This document shows, one piece after another, positions 33,578-41,367 of a stretch of DNA of 64,000 nt. Every line of letters begins with the position of its first letter. The first letter of the stretch is position 1. Source of the DNA: Natronococcus sp. A-GB1 (GTDB lineage: Archaea > Halobacteriota > Halobacteria > Halobacteriales > Natrialbaceae). The DNA is taken from NCBI RefSeq assembly GCF_029688845.1, contig NZ_JARUKW010000005.1:1-64000 (forward strand), in the 5' to 3' direction. The translations under genes and the position numbers were made by a program. The notes beneath the pieces were generated by a model, which was not told the DNA's origin, did no database searches, and saw only the letters and a program-made list of their open reading frames with translations.

Positions 33578-34669
33578 TCAGTCCGCCGGCTCGGGCATCG
33601 CCGATCCCTCGGTGTCGGTCTCGAGGAACTCCCGTTCGACGCCCGCGAGTTCCGTGACGAACGCCGAGCCGAACGCACTGGCCGGGGTCTGGAACCCGTT
33701 CTCGACACCGACCTCGAGGACGCGTTCGACGGCGCTGACAGCGGCGTCGGCCGTCAGCGCGTATGGGTTGGGCGTCCGGAGGCGGCCGCTGTGGCGCTCG
33801 CCGCTGTCGTCGTCGACGACCTCGCCCCAGACGGTTGCGGATTCGGTCGCCAGGGCCGTTCCGTCGGGACCGTCGAGGAGGGCGTCGATCGCGCGGGTCG
33901 CCGCGCGTTCGACCGACGGCCGCTCGAGGAGCCACCCCAGCGAGTCGGTCGCCGACAGCAGTGGCTTGCTCCACTCGGGAACGGCGCCGTAGACCTCGAC
34001 CGTCTCGATTCCTGTCGTGTGGGCCGCGGTGACGACGTCGCCTAGCGGGATCGTTACGGCGTGTTCGGGACCCTCCCCGAAGTCGATCGTCCGGCTTCGG
34101 AAGGCCGCGGGGACGTTGAGTAGCCGTCCATCCCGACGGATGACCCCCCCTTCTCCGGCCAGTTCGACGAACGTTCGGGCGGTTCCCGGGGAGAAGCCGT
34201 ACTCGCTCTTGACGCCCAGCTGAAGCCGATCGGCGGTCGGCAGACGCTCGTGGAGCATCGCGGCCAGACAGTCGGTCGGCACGACGTCGAACCCGACCCC
34301 GGGAAGCAGCGTGATCCCCGCTGCGCTGGCCGCCTCCCCGTATTGGCGGAGGCGTTCAAATACCGGGAACTCGCCCGTAATGTCGAGGTAGTCCGTCCCC
34401 GCCTCGAGACAGGCCAGCACGAGCGGTTCGGCGGTTCGCTCGAACGGACCGGCGCAGTTCAACACGGCGTCGAACGCCTCGAGATCGTCCTCGAGCGGGC
34501 CGTCCGTGAGATCGATCGCCCGTCCCTCGAGGCCGAGCTCCTCGGCCTGTCGGGCGACCCGGTCTCCGTCGCGCCCCGCGAGCGTCGGCGAGCCGCCGCG
34601 AGCCACGGCCTCGCGAGCGATCAGCCGGCCGGTGTAGCCGTACGAGCCGTAGATGAGGAGGGAGTCCAT
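33578..34669 (-). CDS. Saccharopine dehydrogenase-like / trans-acting enoyl reductase family protein
   Basis: A 363-aa NAD(P)-binding protein of the saccharopine dehydrogenase NADP-binding fold. The N-terminal Rossmann motif is LLIYGSYGYTGRLIAREA, followed by NCAGPFERTAEPLVLACL and DYLDITGEFPVFERL, and the second half GITLLPGVGFDVVPTDCLAAM. These match the wider family that includes the mycobacterial trans-acting enoyl reductase. The natural substrate is unknown; the family contains lipid and amino-acid enzymes. Start: ATG at 34667-34669. It is divergent from the Rieske gene downstream of it on the plus strand. Confidence 0.87.
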   Translation of the reverse strand: MDSLLIYGSYGYTGRLIAREAVARGGSPTLAGRDGDRVARQAEELGLEGRAIDLTDGPLEDDLEAFDAVLNCAGPFERTAEPLVLACLEAGTDYLDITGEFPVFERLRQYGEAASAAGITLLPGVGFDVVPTDCLAAMLHERLPTADRLQLGVKSEYGFSPGTARTFVELAGEGGVIRRDGRLLNVPAAFRSRTIDFGEGPEHAVTIPLGDVVTAAHTTGIETVEVYGAVPEWSKPLLSATDSLGWLLERPSVERAATRAIDALLDGPDGTALATESATVWGEVVDDDSGERHSGRLRTPNPYALTADAAVSAVERVLEVGVENGFQTPASAFGSAFVTELAGVEREFLETDTEGSAMPEPAD

Positions 34670-34753
34670 GCCAGCCGTTAGGGGTTCGGCGTGTTAAAAC
34701 TCCGTCAGACAGTCTCGAAACGTTCACGAACACTGACTCGTAACTGGACACCG

Positions 34754-35182
34754 ATGGCGGCTACACAGCGGATCACGAGCCTGGAGAACGTCCCCACGGA
34801 GTCGACCTTCCTCTTTCGCGTCGCCGACGAACTGGGCGACCGTCAGGAGGCGATTCTCGTGGCGAACGGCACGGGGTCGACCGACACGGACGTCTCGTGC
34901 TGGCTGAACTACTGTCAGCACTTCACACACATCAAACTCGACAAGGGCGACGGCGCGCCGATGCGCGACGGCGAAGTGATCTGTGCGAACCACGGCGCGT
35001 ACTTCGAGACCGACTCGGGGGAGTGTACGTTCGGTCCCTGCGAGGGGGCGTACCTGACCGAACTCGAGGTGACGGTCTCGGACGGCGACGTCTACCTCAC
35101 CGACGAGGAGTACGAGTTCGTCGCGGCGGGCCCGATTGAGGACGACGGCGACCTGACCTCGACGTCGAACGTCGAGTTCTAG
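34754..35182 (+). CDS. Rieske 2Fe-2S domain protein
   Basis: A 142-aa protein filled by one Rieske domain. The cluster ligands are C and H in NYCQHFTHI and C and H in CANHGAYF, about 30 residues apart as required. The final half is typical (GPCEGAYLTELEVTV). Such small Rieske proteins shuttle electrons in oxygenase or nitrite-reductase-like reactions, but the partner is not next to it. The ATG at 34754 follows a longer frame with unrelated residues. Its stop overlaps the convergent DUF7344 gene by 4 nt (35179-35182). Confidence 0.9.
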   Translation: MAATQRITSLENVPTESTFLFRVADELGDRQEAILVANGTGSTDTDVSCWLNYCQHFTHIKLDKGDGAPMRDGEVICANHGAYFETDSGECTFGPCEGAYLTELEVTVSDGDVYLTDEEYEFVAAGPIEDDGDLTSTSNVEF

Positions 35183-35538
35183 CGCATCTCGAGGGGGATC
35201 ACCAGATCCCGCTCCTGGTCGTACTCGATGAGGTCGGCCTCGACGAGCCGGGGCATGTGGTCGTGGTACAGCGAAATGTAGACGTTCGCGACCCGTTCGG
35301 CCGACAGCTCGGTTACCTTTCGGCCGGTTTCGCGAACCGCGACCTCCTCGGCGGCGTCGGGTAGCGTCAGCTCCTCGCCGTAGGTGCGCATGACCTCGAG
35401 CAACAGCCGGCGGCGCCGATCGGCCAACAGCTCGAGGCTTTCGTCGACCGCAGCCGGGGACTCCTCGCGGCGCTCGAGCCAGTCGAGCATCGCGAGAACG
35501 AACCCGGGGGAGTCGAAGTCGGAGTCGGAGGTGGTCAT
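35179..35538 (-). CDS. DUF7344 family winged-helix-like regulator
   Basis: A 119-aa protein of a haloarchaeal regulator family. The core reads LELLADRRRRLLLEVMRTYG, then LPDAAEEVAV and VANVYISLYHDHMPRLVEADLIEYD, a winged-helix layout with a recognition helix at the start of the second half. The N-terminal 30 residues are a flexible, acidic lead. The stop is 35179-35181, overlapping the Rieske gene stop by 4 nt. Target genes are unknown. It is one of two DUF7344 genes within 3 kb. Confidence 0.85.
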   Translation of the reverse strand: MTTSDSDFDSPGFVLAMLDWLERREESPAAVDESLELLADRRRRLLLEVMRTYGEELTLPDAAEEVAVRETGRKVTELSAERVANVYISLYHDHMPRLVEADLIEYDQERDLVIPLEMR

Positions 35539-35670
35539 GCGTATGTTGCGTCGGGTGCCCGGTGGCGGCCGGCCAGAACCGGCGATCGACCGCTCGGGGC
35601 GTCGATATCGGATCGTTGCCGCGCCGACAGATAGGCGTGTCGAAACCGTGCTCGCAGTTCGCGGCTGTGG

Positions 35671-35961
35671 CTACTCGATCGTGTAGGTCGGCTCGTCGAT
35701 CGCCTCGCTCTTGCAGTCGGGACATCGCGACGGACGGTTCAACAGCTCGTCGAAGCCGTCGAACCCGCAGTCCCGACAGGCCGGGGGCGCGGCGAGGAAC
35801 TGCTCGTCGCCGCCGTCAACCGACCGCGAGACGTGCTCGAGGTGTCGAAGGATCGTCTCCGGGGTCAGCTCGAACTGGACGGCGAGTTCGCTCGGCGTCG
35901 CCGGCTCGGCCCGAAGCGCGTCGGCGAGTCGTTGCCGGGTCGTCTCGTCTGCTTCCCGCAT
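35671..35961 (-). CDS. HTH-plus-zinc-ribbon transcriptional regulator (COG3357 type)
   Basis: A 96-aa protein: an N-terminal winged helix (RQRLADALRAEPATPSEL, then QFELTPETILRHLEHV) and a C-terminal zinc ribbon with C-x2-C pairs (ACRDCGFDGF and RCPDCKSEAIDEP). This fusion is the mark of the archaeal COG3357 regulators. A second in-frame ATG 12 nt upstream (MIPRMREADE) could also be the start. No target is known. Together with the neighbours it forms a run of small DNA-binding proteins at 35-38 kb. Confidence 0.88.
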   Translation of the reverse strand: MREADETTRQRLADALRAEPATPSELAVQFELTPETILRHLEHVSRSVDGGDEQFLAAPPACRDCGFDGFDELLNRPSRCPDCKSEAIDEPTYTIE

Positions 35962-36064
35962 ACGTGGGATCATCGCCCGGATCCGGATAGGTGTTCGGTT
36001 CGTTCGCGAGACTGTACACCGTGCAGGGGTAAACGACTTACATCGGCTCGGTGAAACACGGGAC

Positions 36065-37027
36065 ATGAAAGCCGTCGTTCTGGCAGGCGGGTACGCGACC
36101 CGGATGTGGCCGATCACGAAACATCGACCCAAGATGTTCCTCCCGATCGGCGACGCCACGGTTATCGATCGGATCTTCGCGGAGCTCGAGGCCGACGACC
36201 GGATCGACGAAGTGTTCGTGAGCACGAACGAGCGCTTCGCCGACGAGTTCGAGGCTCATCTCGCCGACAGCGAGTTCGAGAAGCCGACGCTGTCGGTCGA
36301 GGAGACGAGGGCGGAAGACGACAAGTTCGGCGTCGTCGGCGCGCTCGCCCAGCTGATCGATCGCGAGAACGTCGACGACGACCTGCTGGTCGTCGCCGGC
36401 GACAACCTGCTGAGCTTCGATCTCTCCGAGTTCGTCGACGAGTTTTTCGACCGGGAGGCTCCGACGCTTGCCGCATATGACGTCGGCTCCCGCGAGAAGG
36501 CAAAATCCTACGGCCTGGTCGAGCTCGAGGGCGACCGCGTCGTCGACTTCCAGGAGAAACCCGACGACCCCAAGAGCACCCTGGTGTCGATCGCCTGTTA
36601 CGCGTTTCCCCGCGATGCAGTGTCGCTGTTCGACATCTACCTCGAGGGGGATAACAACCCCGACGAGCCGGGTTGGTTCGTCCAGTGGCTTCAGGATCGG
36701 GAGCCGACCTACGCCTACACCTTCGAGGGAGCGTGGTTCGACATCGGCACCCCCGAGAGCTACCTCGACGCCGTCGCCTGGCACCTCGACGGCGAGTCGC
36801 TGATCGCTGACTCGGCGACCCTCGAGAACGCGACGATCGGCGAGAACGTCCACGTGATGGACGACGTCACGCTGATCGACACCGAGCTCGACCACGCGGT
36901 CGTCTTCCCGGAGGCGACCATCGAGAACGGCGGCGTCAGGCGATCGATCATCGACGAGGGAACCCGACTCGAGGACCTTGATCTCGCGGGCGCGCTCATC
37001 GGAGCCCACACGACCATCACCAGGTGA
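36065..37027 (+). CDS. Sugar-1-phosphate nucleotidyltransferase (NDP-sugar pyrophosphorylase)
   Basis: A 320-aa protein that would join a nucleotide to a sugar-1-phosphate. The N-terminus has LAGGYATRMWPITKHRPK, the nucleotide-binding and catalytic loop, followed by VVAGDNLLSFDLSEF (metal-binding aspartate) and FQEKPDDPKSTLVS. A C-terminal left-handed beta-helix part follows (IADSATLENATIGENVHV). Order and length resemble glucose-1-phosphate thymidylyltransferases, but the nucleotide and the sugar cannot be assigned. The ATG at 36065 is the first in the fold. It probably feeds surface or exopolysaccharide synthesis. Confidence 0.88.
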   Translation: MKAVVLAGGYATRMWPITKHRPKMFLPIGDATVIDRIFAELEADDRIDEVFVSTNERFADEFEAHLADSEFEKPTLSVEETRAEDDKFGVVGALAQLIDRENVDDDLLVVAGDNLLSFDLSEFVDEFFDREAPTLAAYDVGSREKAKSYGLVELEGDRVVDFQEKPDDPKSTLVSIACYAFPRDAVSLFDIYLEGDNNPDEPGWFVQWLQDREPTYAYTFEGAWFDIGTPESYLDAVAWHLDGESLIADSATLENATIGENVHVMDDVTLIDTELDHAVVFPEATIENGGVRRSIIDEGTRLEDLDLAGALIGAHTTITR

Positions 37028-37053
37028 TCGCCCGCCTTGCAGTAGCCGAGCCG

Positions 37054-37059
37054 TTTATA
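37054..37059 (+). promoter_or_regulatory. TATA box for Bat-type regulator
   Basis: TTTATA (in CCGTTTATAATTGC) lies 24-29 nt before the ATG at 37083, giving a leaderless or nearly leaderless transcript. Confidence 0.6.
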
Positions 37060-37082
37060 ATTGCTCGGAAAAAGTAGGTGCT

Positions 37083-37778
37083 ATGAGTCTCTTCGGGGAG
37101 TTTCACATTCCCGCCGAGGCGTTCGCGCTCCACGAGACCCTCCGATCGGAGCGGGATCTCGTTATCGAGATCGAGCGCGTCGTCGCGGCGGACGACGTGC
37201 TCACGCCGTATCTGTGGGTATCCGGGGTCGATCACCGAACGTTCGAGCGAGCAACGGCCGACGATCCGACGATTCGAGACGTCGAACATATCGACGACTA
37301 CGAGCGATCGATGCTGTACCGCGGGGAGTGGACGGGGAACGTCGACTCGCTGGTCTACGCGTACACGGAACTGGGCGCGACGATCCTCGAGGCGTCGGCG
37401 CAGTACGACGAGTGGGAGCTTCGGATGCGATTCGCGGATCGAAACAGCCTCGACGATTTCCAGACGTACTGCCGCGACTTCGACGTCCCCTATCGGCTCA
37501 CGCAGCTGTTCGCCCGCGCACACCCCCGCGGCGTCGGCCAGTACGAGCTAACGGAGAAACAACACGAGGCGCTGCTCACTGCCTGGGAGATGGGGTACTT
37601 CTCCTCGTCGTCGGTTTCGCTCGCTGACGTCGCCGACACACTTGACATCAGTCAGCAGTCGCTCTCCGAGCGGCTCCACCGCGGCTACGAGGCGCTAATC
37701 GGTAACACCTTGCCCGTGACCCCACCGGGCCAGGAGGCTGCACCGACCGAGAGTCGTCTCGAGCGGCCGGATACTTGA
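37083..37778 (+). CDS. Bacterioopsin-activator (Bat)-type HTH regulator
   Basis: A 231-aa transcriptional regulator with the C-terminal HTH_10 DNA-binding domain at residues about 155-215: QYELTEKQHEALLTAWEMGYF and LADVADTLDISQQSLSERLHRG. The N-terminal 150 residues are the sensor-like part common to the Bat family (EFHIPAEAFALHETL, ATILEASAQYDEWELRM). No PAS or GAF domain is evident, so the input is unknown. Promoter and start agree (TATA at 37054). It is followed by a DUF7344 gene after 54 nt on the same strand. Confidence 0.88.
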   Translation: MSLFGEFHIPAEAFALHETLRSERDLVIEIERVVAADDVLTPYLWVSGVDHRTFERATADDPTIRDVEHIDDYERSMLYRGEWTGNVDSLVYAYTELGATILEASAQYDEWELRMRFADRNSLDDFQTYCRDFDVPYRLTQLFARAHPRGVGQYELTEKQHEALLTAWEMGYFSSSSVSLADVADTLDISQQSLSERLHRGYEALIGNTLPVTPPGQEAAPTESRLERPDT

Positions 37779-37779
37779 A

Positions 37780-37819
37780 GGGTTGAACATACAACCCACC
37801 CGACCAATGGGACGGGTTG
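37780..37819. promoter_or_regulatory. Repeated GGGTTG/CAACCC half-sites before DUF7344 gene
   Basis: GGGTTG (37780-37785), its complement CAACCC (37792-37797) and GGGTTG again (37814-37819) surround the promoter area of the downstream DUF7344 gene (start 37833). The first two form an 18-nt inverted repeat. The pattern fits operator half-sites for a dimeric regulator, possibly the DUF7344 protein itself. Confidence 0.4.
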
Positions 37820-37832
37820 TGAACGTCCGACC

Positions 37833-38195
37833 ATGGAACACGGTCTCACGGACACCGATGCCGTCTTCGACCTCCTGGCGAACCGACGGCGGCGCAGGAC
37901 TGTCACTGTACTCAGGTCCGACGACCGCCGGCTGACGATAACCGATCTGTCCAGGAAGCTCGCCGTCGAGGAGGCCGGCCCGCTCATCACCGACGTCCCC
38001 GGCGAGACCGTTCGCGAGATCTTCGTCTCGCTCCGCCACGTTCACGTTCCGAAGCTCGCGGACCTCGAACTCGTCGAGTACGACCGAAATCGGGGACTCG
38101 TCGAACCGACCGACCGACTCGCCGGTCTCGAGCCGTATCTCTCGATCGTCTCCGAAAGCGACCCCGAACCGCGCTCCGAGCGCGACGATTCCTGA
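37833..38195 (+). CDS. DUF7344 family winged-helix-like regulator
   Basis: A 120-aa haloarchaeal regulator. Key parts are AVFDLLANRRRRRTVTVLRSD, then LTITDLSRKLAVEEAG and VREIFVSLRHVHVPKLADLELVEYD. The RRRRR run in the first helix and the H-V-PKL segment are family traits shared with the gene at 35.2 kb, to which it is clearly related. The C-terminal tail is acidic. Inverted half-sites in its promoter suggest autoregulation (inference). No target genes can be named. Confidence 0.85.
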   Translation: MEHGLTDTDAVFDLLANRRRRRTVTVLRSDDRRLTITDLSRKLAVEEAGPLITDVPGETVREIFVSLRHVHVPKLADLELVEYDRNRGLVEPTDRLAGLEPYLSIVSESDPEPRSERDDS

Positions 38196-38214
38196 GTCCC
38201 TCGAGACCCGCCTC

Positions 38215-38940
38215 TCACTCCAGCCCCGCGTCGGTCACCCGCAGCGTCCCACGAGTCCCGTCCCACTCGGTCTCGTACTCGAGATCGATCCGTCGATCCA
38301 TGTGCGGGCCGTCGACCACCAGCGTCTCGAACTCGCCGCCCTCTCCCAGGATGTGAACGCCGTACTCCTCGTTGAGCGACTCGAGCTCCGCGAGGGCATC
38401 CGCGTCGAGCGTGCGGCCGAGCCAGGACTCGTCGAGCCCGTAGGCCGCGACCCGAATGATCTTAATCTCGAAGCCCGCGGCGAGCATCGCGTCGGCGAGT
38501 TCGCGGGGGTCCTCGCGCCACAGCGGCGCGAACAGGTCACAGCCGAGGCGGTCACACATCGCCTCGATCCGGCTCGTCTGGTACTCGCTCTCGACGGCCC
38601 CCGCGGTGACGCCAGCGATCCCACCCGGCAGCTCGGCGTCGAGCTCCCGCAGGGCGGCCTCGAGGGGTTCGAGTTCGTTGTCACCTTGCGCGCCCGCATC
38701 CGTTACGTCGTCGGCTCCGAAGTCGTCGGGTTCGACCTCCAGCAGCTCGATGCCGATGCTCTCGGCGGCCAGTCCCGCGAGCTCGGTCGCCGGGACGTGG
38801 TACATGTAGGAGTCACCGGTCGGGTGAACCGTGACGAGTCGCTCGACGTTCAGTCCGCGCTCGAGGGCCCGGTACAGCGCCCAGGCGGAGTCCTTCCCGC
38901 CCGAAAAGAGGCTGATCCAGGTGCCGTCTGCATCGCTCAT
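38215..38940 (-). CDS. Diphthine-ammonia ligase family protein (Dph6-like)
   Basis: A 241-aa ATP-dependent amidase-type enzyme of the PP-loop fold. The ATP pyrophosphate loop is SLFSGGKDSAWAL, and the second half has EYGVHILGEGGEFETLVVDGP, the DUF71/Dph6 signature. Dph6 makes the final amide of diphthamide on elongation factor 2. The start at 38938-38940 (MSDADGTWISLF) is chosen over an upstream ATG because it lies immediately before the PP-loop strand. It is next to the DUF373 gene on the same strand. Confidence 0.88.
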   Translation of the reverse strand: MSDADGTWISLFSGGKDSAWALYRALERGLNVERLVTVHPTGDSYMYHVPATELAGLAAESIGIELLEVEPDDFGADDVTDAGAQGDNELEPLEAALRELDAELPGGIAGVTAGAVESEYQTSRIEAMCDRLGCDLFAPLWREDPRELADAMLAAGFEIKIIRVAAYGLDESWLGRTLDADALAELESLNEEYGVHILGEGGEFETLVVDGPHMDRRIDLEYETEWDGTRGTLRVTDAGLE

Positions 38941-38991
38941 GGGGATTACTCGAGCGACGAGGCTAAAGGGGTGGCGAGTCACATCGTTCGA

Positions 38992-40266
38992 CTACCGGGG
39001 GTAGTCGGGACCCGAGTCCTCCTCGCTCCCGCGCCCCGAGTCGGTGTCGCTCTCGTCGCGACCGGCGTCCTGACCGTCGGCCGGCTGCGAGCGCGGTCCG
39101 CCGTCGGTGAGCCCCGACTCGGGCGTGACGTCCTCGAGAACCGTTCGATCGGTGTCGCCGCTGAACGTCGCGGCGACCTTGGCGCCGACGAGGCTCACGA
39201 TGATCGCGCTGACGACGTACAGCGCCAGCCGCTCGCCGGCCGTGATCCCGAACGTGTCGATCGAGAGCACGCCCAGCTCGATCGCGGGGACCTGAACCGA
39301 CTCGATGAGAGCCTGTTGCTCGAGGAAGTACGCCGAGAACCCCCGGACCACCAGCCCGACGGCGACGACGATGAAGGGAAGGTTGAGGTAGGAGCTGCCG
39401 ATCGGCTCCTCGCCGATCGCCTCGTCGAGCAGTCGGCCGGCGCTGGCGGTCAGGGCGGCCGCGGCGAGCCAGGGGGCGCTGTCGAAGGCGAACTGGACGG
39501 CCGGGAGCACGACGCCGGACGGTTCCTCGAGGTTCGAGACGCCGAGAACGCCGACGAAGACGCCGACGAGGGTCAGTCCGGCTGCGACGGCGTAGGTGAC
39601 AACCGAGACCTGCCCGGAGTACAGCGACTCGCGGATCTGGAGGGCGAGCCCGGTGACGACCTCGTCGACGCTGAACCCCTTGTACAGCAAGAAGAGGCCG
39701 ATGACGGTCGTGATCGCGGCGGCGCCCTCGGCGGGGCCGACGAACCACGCGAGCATCGGAAACACCAGAAGCGTCAGGCCGATCGGGACCAGGACGGTCT
39801 GGCGGAGCTCCTCGTCGGCCAGGAACTGTTTGAGCAGGTAGTACGTCGACTCGATGTCCCGGGCTTGGCGAACGACCACCCGATCGACGGAGTCGACCTG
39901 GACGCGACTCTCGACGATCGGCACCAGCCGTTCGTCCTCGGCACTGTCGATGACGACGACCGCCGAGTCGGGGTCGTGGGCGGCCATCAGGTCGTCTACC
40001 TGCCGTGCGACCGACCGGTCGGCCGAGACCATCGACTCCCGGTCGCCCGAGACGACCGCGACGACGACGTCCTCGTTCTCGTCGCGGAGGCTCTGTGCGA
40101 CCCGGAGGGTCTCGAGTAAGGAGTTGACTCCCGAGTCCTCCGGATCCGCGAGGCCGACGTCGGTCACCAGCGCGCGAACTGCCTCCCAGCCGACGATAGG
40201 CGACCGGAGTCCGGTCTTTCGCCCGACGTCGTCGGTCCGGTCGAGACAGACGACCAGCGTTGTCAC
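38992..40266 (-). CDS. DUF373 family membrane protein
   Basis: A 424-aa protein: an N-terminal soluble domain (residues 1-150) that begins LVVCLDRTDDVG and contains DSAVVVIDSAEDERLVPIV, followed by about six transmembrane helices (150-370) and an acidic, disordered tail. This is the layout of DUF373, a conserved archaeal family of unknown function with a nucleotide- or metal-binding-like soluble part. The start is GTG at 40264-40266. It is flanked by sppA and a Dph6-like gene on the same strand. Confidence 0.88.
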   Translation of the reverse strand: MTTLVVCLDRTDDVGRKTGLRSPIVGWEAVRALVTDVGLADPEDSGVNSLLETLRVAQSLRDENEDVVVAVVSGDRESMVSADRSVARQVDDLMAAHDPDSAVVVIDSAEDERLVPIVESRVQVDSVDRVVVRQARDIESTYYLLKQFLADEELRQTVLVPIGLTLLVFPMLAWFVGPAEGAAAITTVIGLFLLYKGFSVDEVVTGLALQIRESLYSGQVSVVTYAVAAGLTLVGVFVGVLGVSNLEEPSGVVLPAVQFAFDSAPWLAAAALTASAGRLLDEAIGEEPIGSSYLNLPFIVVAVGLVVRGFSAYFLEQQALIESVQVPAIELGVLSIDTFGITAGERLALYVVSAIIVSLVGAKVAATFSGDTDRTVLEDVTPESGLTDGGPRSQPADGQDAGRDESDTDSGRGSEEDSGPDYPR

Positions 40267-40303
40267 GGTAGGCGTTCGATCCCCTGAAACGATAAAACCA
40301 CGG

Positions 40304-41308
40304 CTAGAATCGCAGCCGGAACTCCCGGTCGCCGACGACGCTTGCGACGCCGGCGCCGAAGGCGTAGGCGATACTTCGGGCGCCGCCGCCGACGCGAGCC
40401 ATCAGCGGTCGCTCGGGCTCGAACTCCTCGATCACGACCGCCTCCCGCTCGAGCCGGTCGGCGAGTTCGTCCTCGAGCTCCCGACGCGTGCCGAGTTCGT
40501 CGACCAGTCCCATCTCGTGGGCCTGCTCGCCGAGGTAGATCCGGGCCTCTGTCTCGCGGACGAACTCTGGTTCCAGATCCCGGCCCTCGCTGACTCGCTC
40601 GACGAAGTTCTCGTAGTAGTCGTCGATCAATCCCTGGAGGTAGGCCCGCTCGCTGTCGTCCATCTCCTTCAGCGGCGTGCCGGCGTCCTTGAACTTCCCG
40701 GCGGCAAAGCGCTCGTAAGAGAGCCCGACCTTGTCGGCGAGGTCGCTCGCGTTGACCCGCGAGCCGATGACGCCGATCGAGCCCACGATGGAGCCGTCTC
40801 GCGCCCAGAGTTCGTCACAGCCGCTGGCGATCCAGTAGCCGCCGCTGGCACAGACGTCGGTCGCGTAGGCGACCGTCGGTCCGTCGAACCGTTCGGCGGC
40901 GAGTTTGATGTCGTCGCTGGGGACGACCTCGCCCCCGGGCGTGTTCAGCTTGAGCAACAGGGCGTCGACGCTGTCGTCCTCGTCGGCCCGGTCGATCTGC
41001 TCGACGATGTCGTCGGCCGGGGTCGAACGCGGCCCCGACGGGAATCGCCCGCCGCCGCCGTCGCGGGTGATCGGTCCCTCGACGGCGACTTCGGCGACGT
41101 CGTACCCCGGAAAAAGGGAGTCGGCGACCGAGCCGGCGATCCGAACTCCGAGGACGATCACGGCGAGGGCGACGAGCACGCCGGCGAGATCGGCCAGCGT
41201 GTCGGGGTAGATCACGAACAGCGCGACGCCGATCGCGGCGAACGCCGCGGCCCCGACCGCGAGGACGGCGAGTCGACCGATACCTTCGTTACTGACCACT
41301 CCTGCCAC
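40304..41308 (-). CDS. sppA: Signal peptide peptidase SppA-like serine protease
   Basis: A 334-aa membrane protease. An N-terminal membrane domain has two helices (residues about 10-55). The protease core shows LLLKLNTPGGEVVPSDDI, the nucleophile serine in CASGGYWIASG, and the partner lysine in AAGKFKDAGTP, as in the SppA/ClpP-like clan. Residue spacing fits archaeal SppA. The start is GTG at 41306-41308 (MAGVVSNEG). It probably removes remaining signal peptides in the membrane. It lies next to DUF373 on the same strand. Confidence 0.9.
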   Translation of the reverse strand: MAGVVSNEGIGRLAVLAVGAAAFAAIGVALFVIYPDTLADLAGVLVALAVIVLGVRIAGSVADSLFPGYDVAEVAVEGPITRDGGGGRFPSGPRSTPADDIVEQIDRADEDDSVDALLLKLNTPGGEVVPSDDIKLAAERFDGPTVAYATDVCASGGYWIASGCDELWARDGSIVGSIGVIGSRVNASDLADKVGLSYERFAAGKFKDAGTPLKEMDDSERAYLQGLIDDYYENFVERVSEGRDLEPEFVRETEARIYLGEQAHEMGLVDELGTRRELEDELADRLEREAVVIEEFEPERPLMARVGGGARSIAYAFGAGVASVVGDREFRLRF

Positions 41309-41367
41309 CTCGAGTCATACCCGTGAGTGACGCCGCAACCCCGTTAAGCGTTGGCGATTCGGAGCCG

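Noticed and set aside
35711..36064. N-terminal extension of the nucleotidyltransferase frame
   Set aside because: The family begins MKAVVLAGG; the extension overlaps the regulator gene on the other strand.
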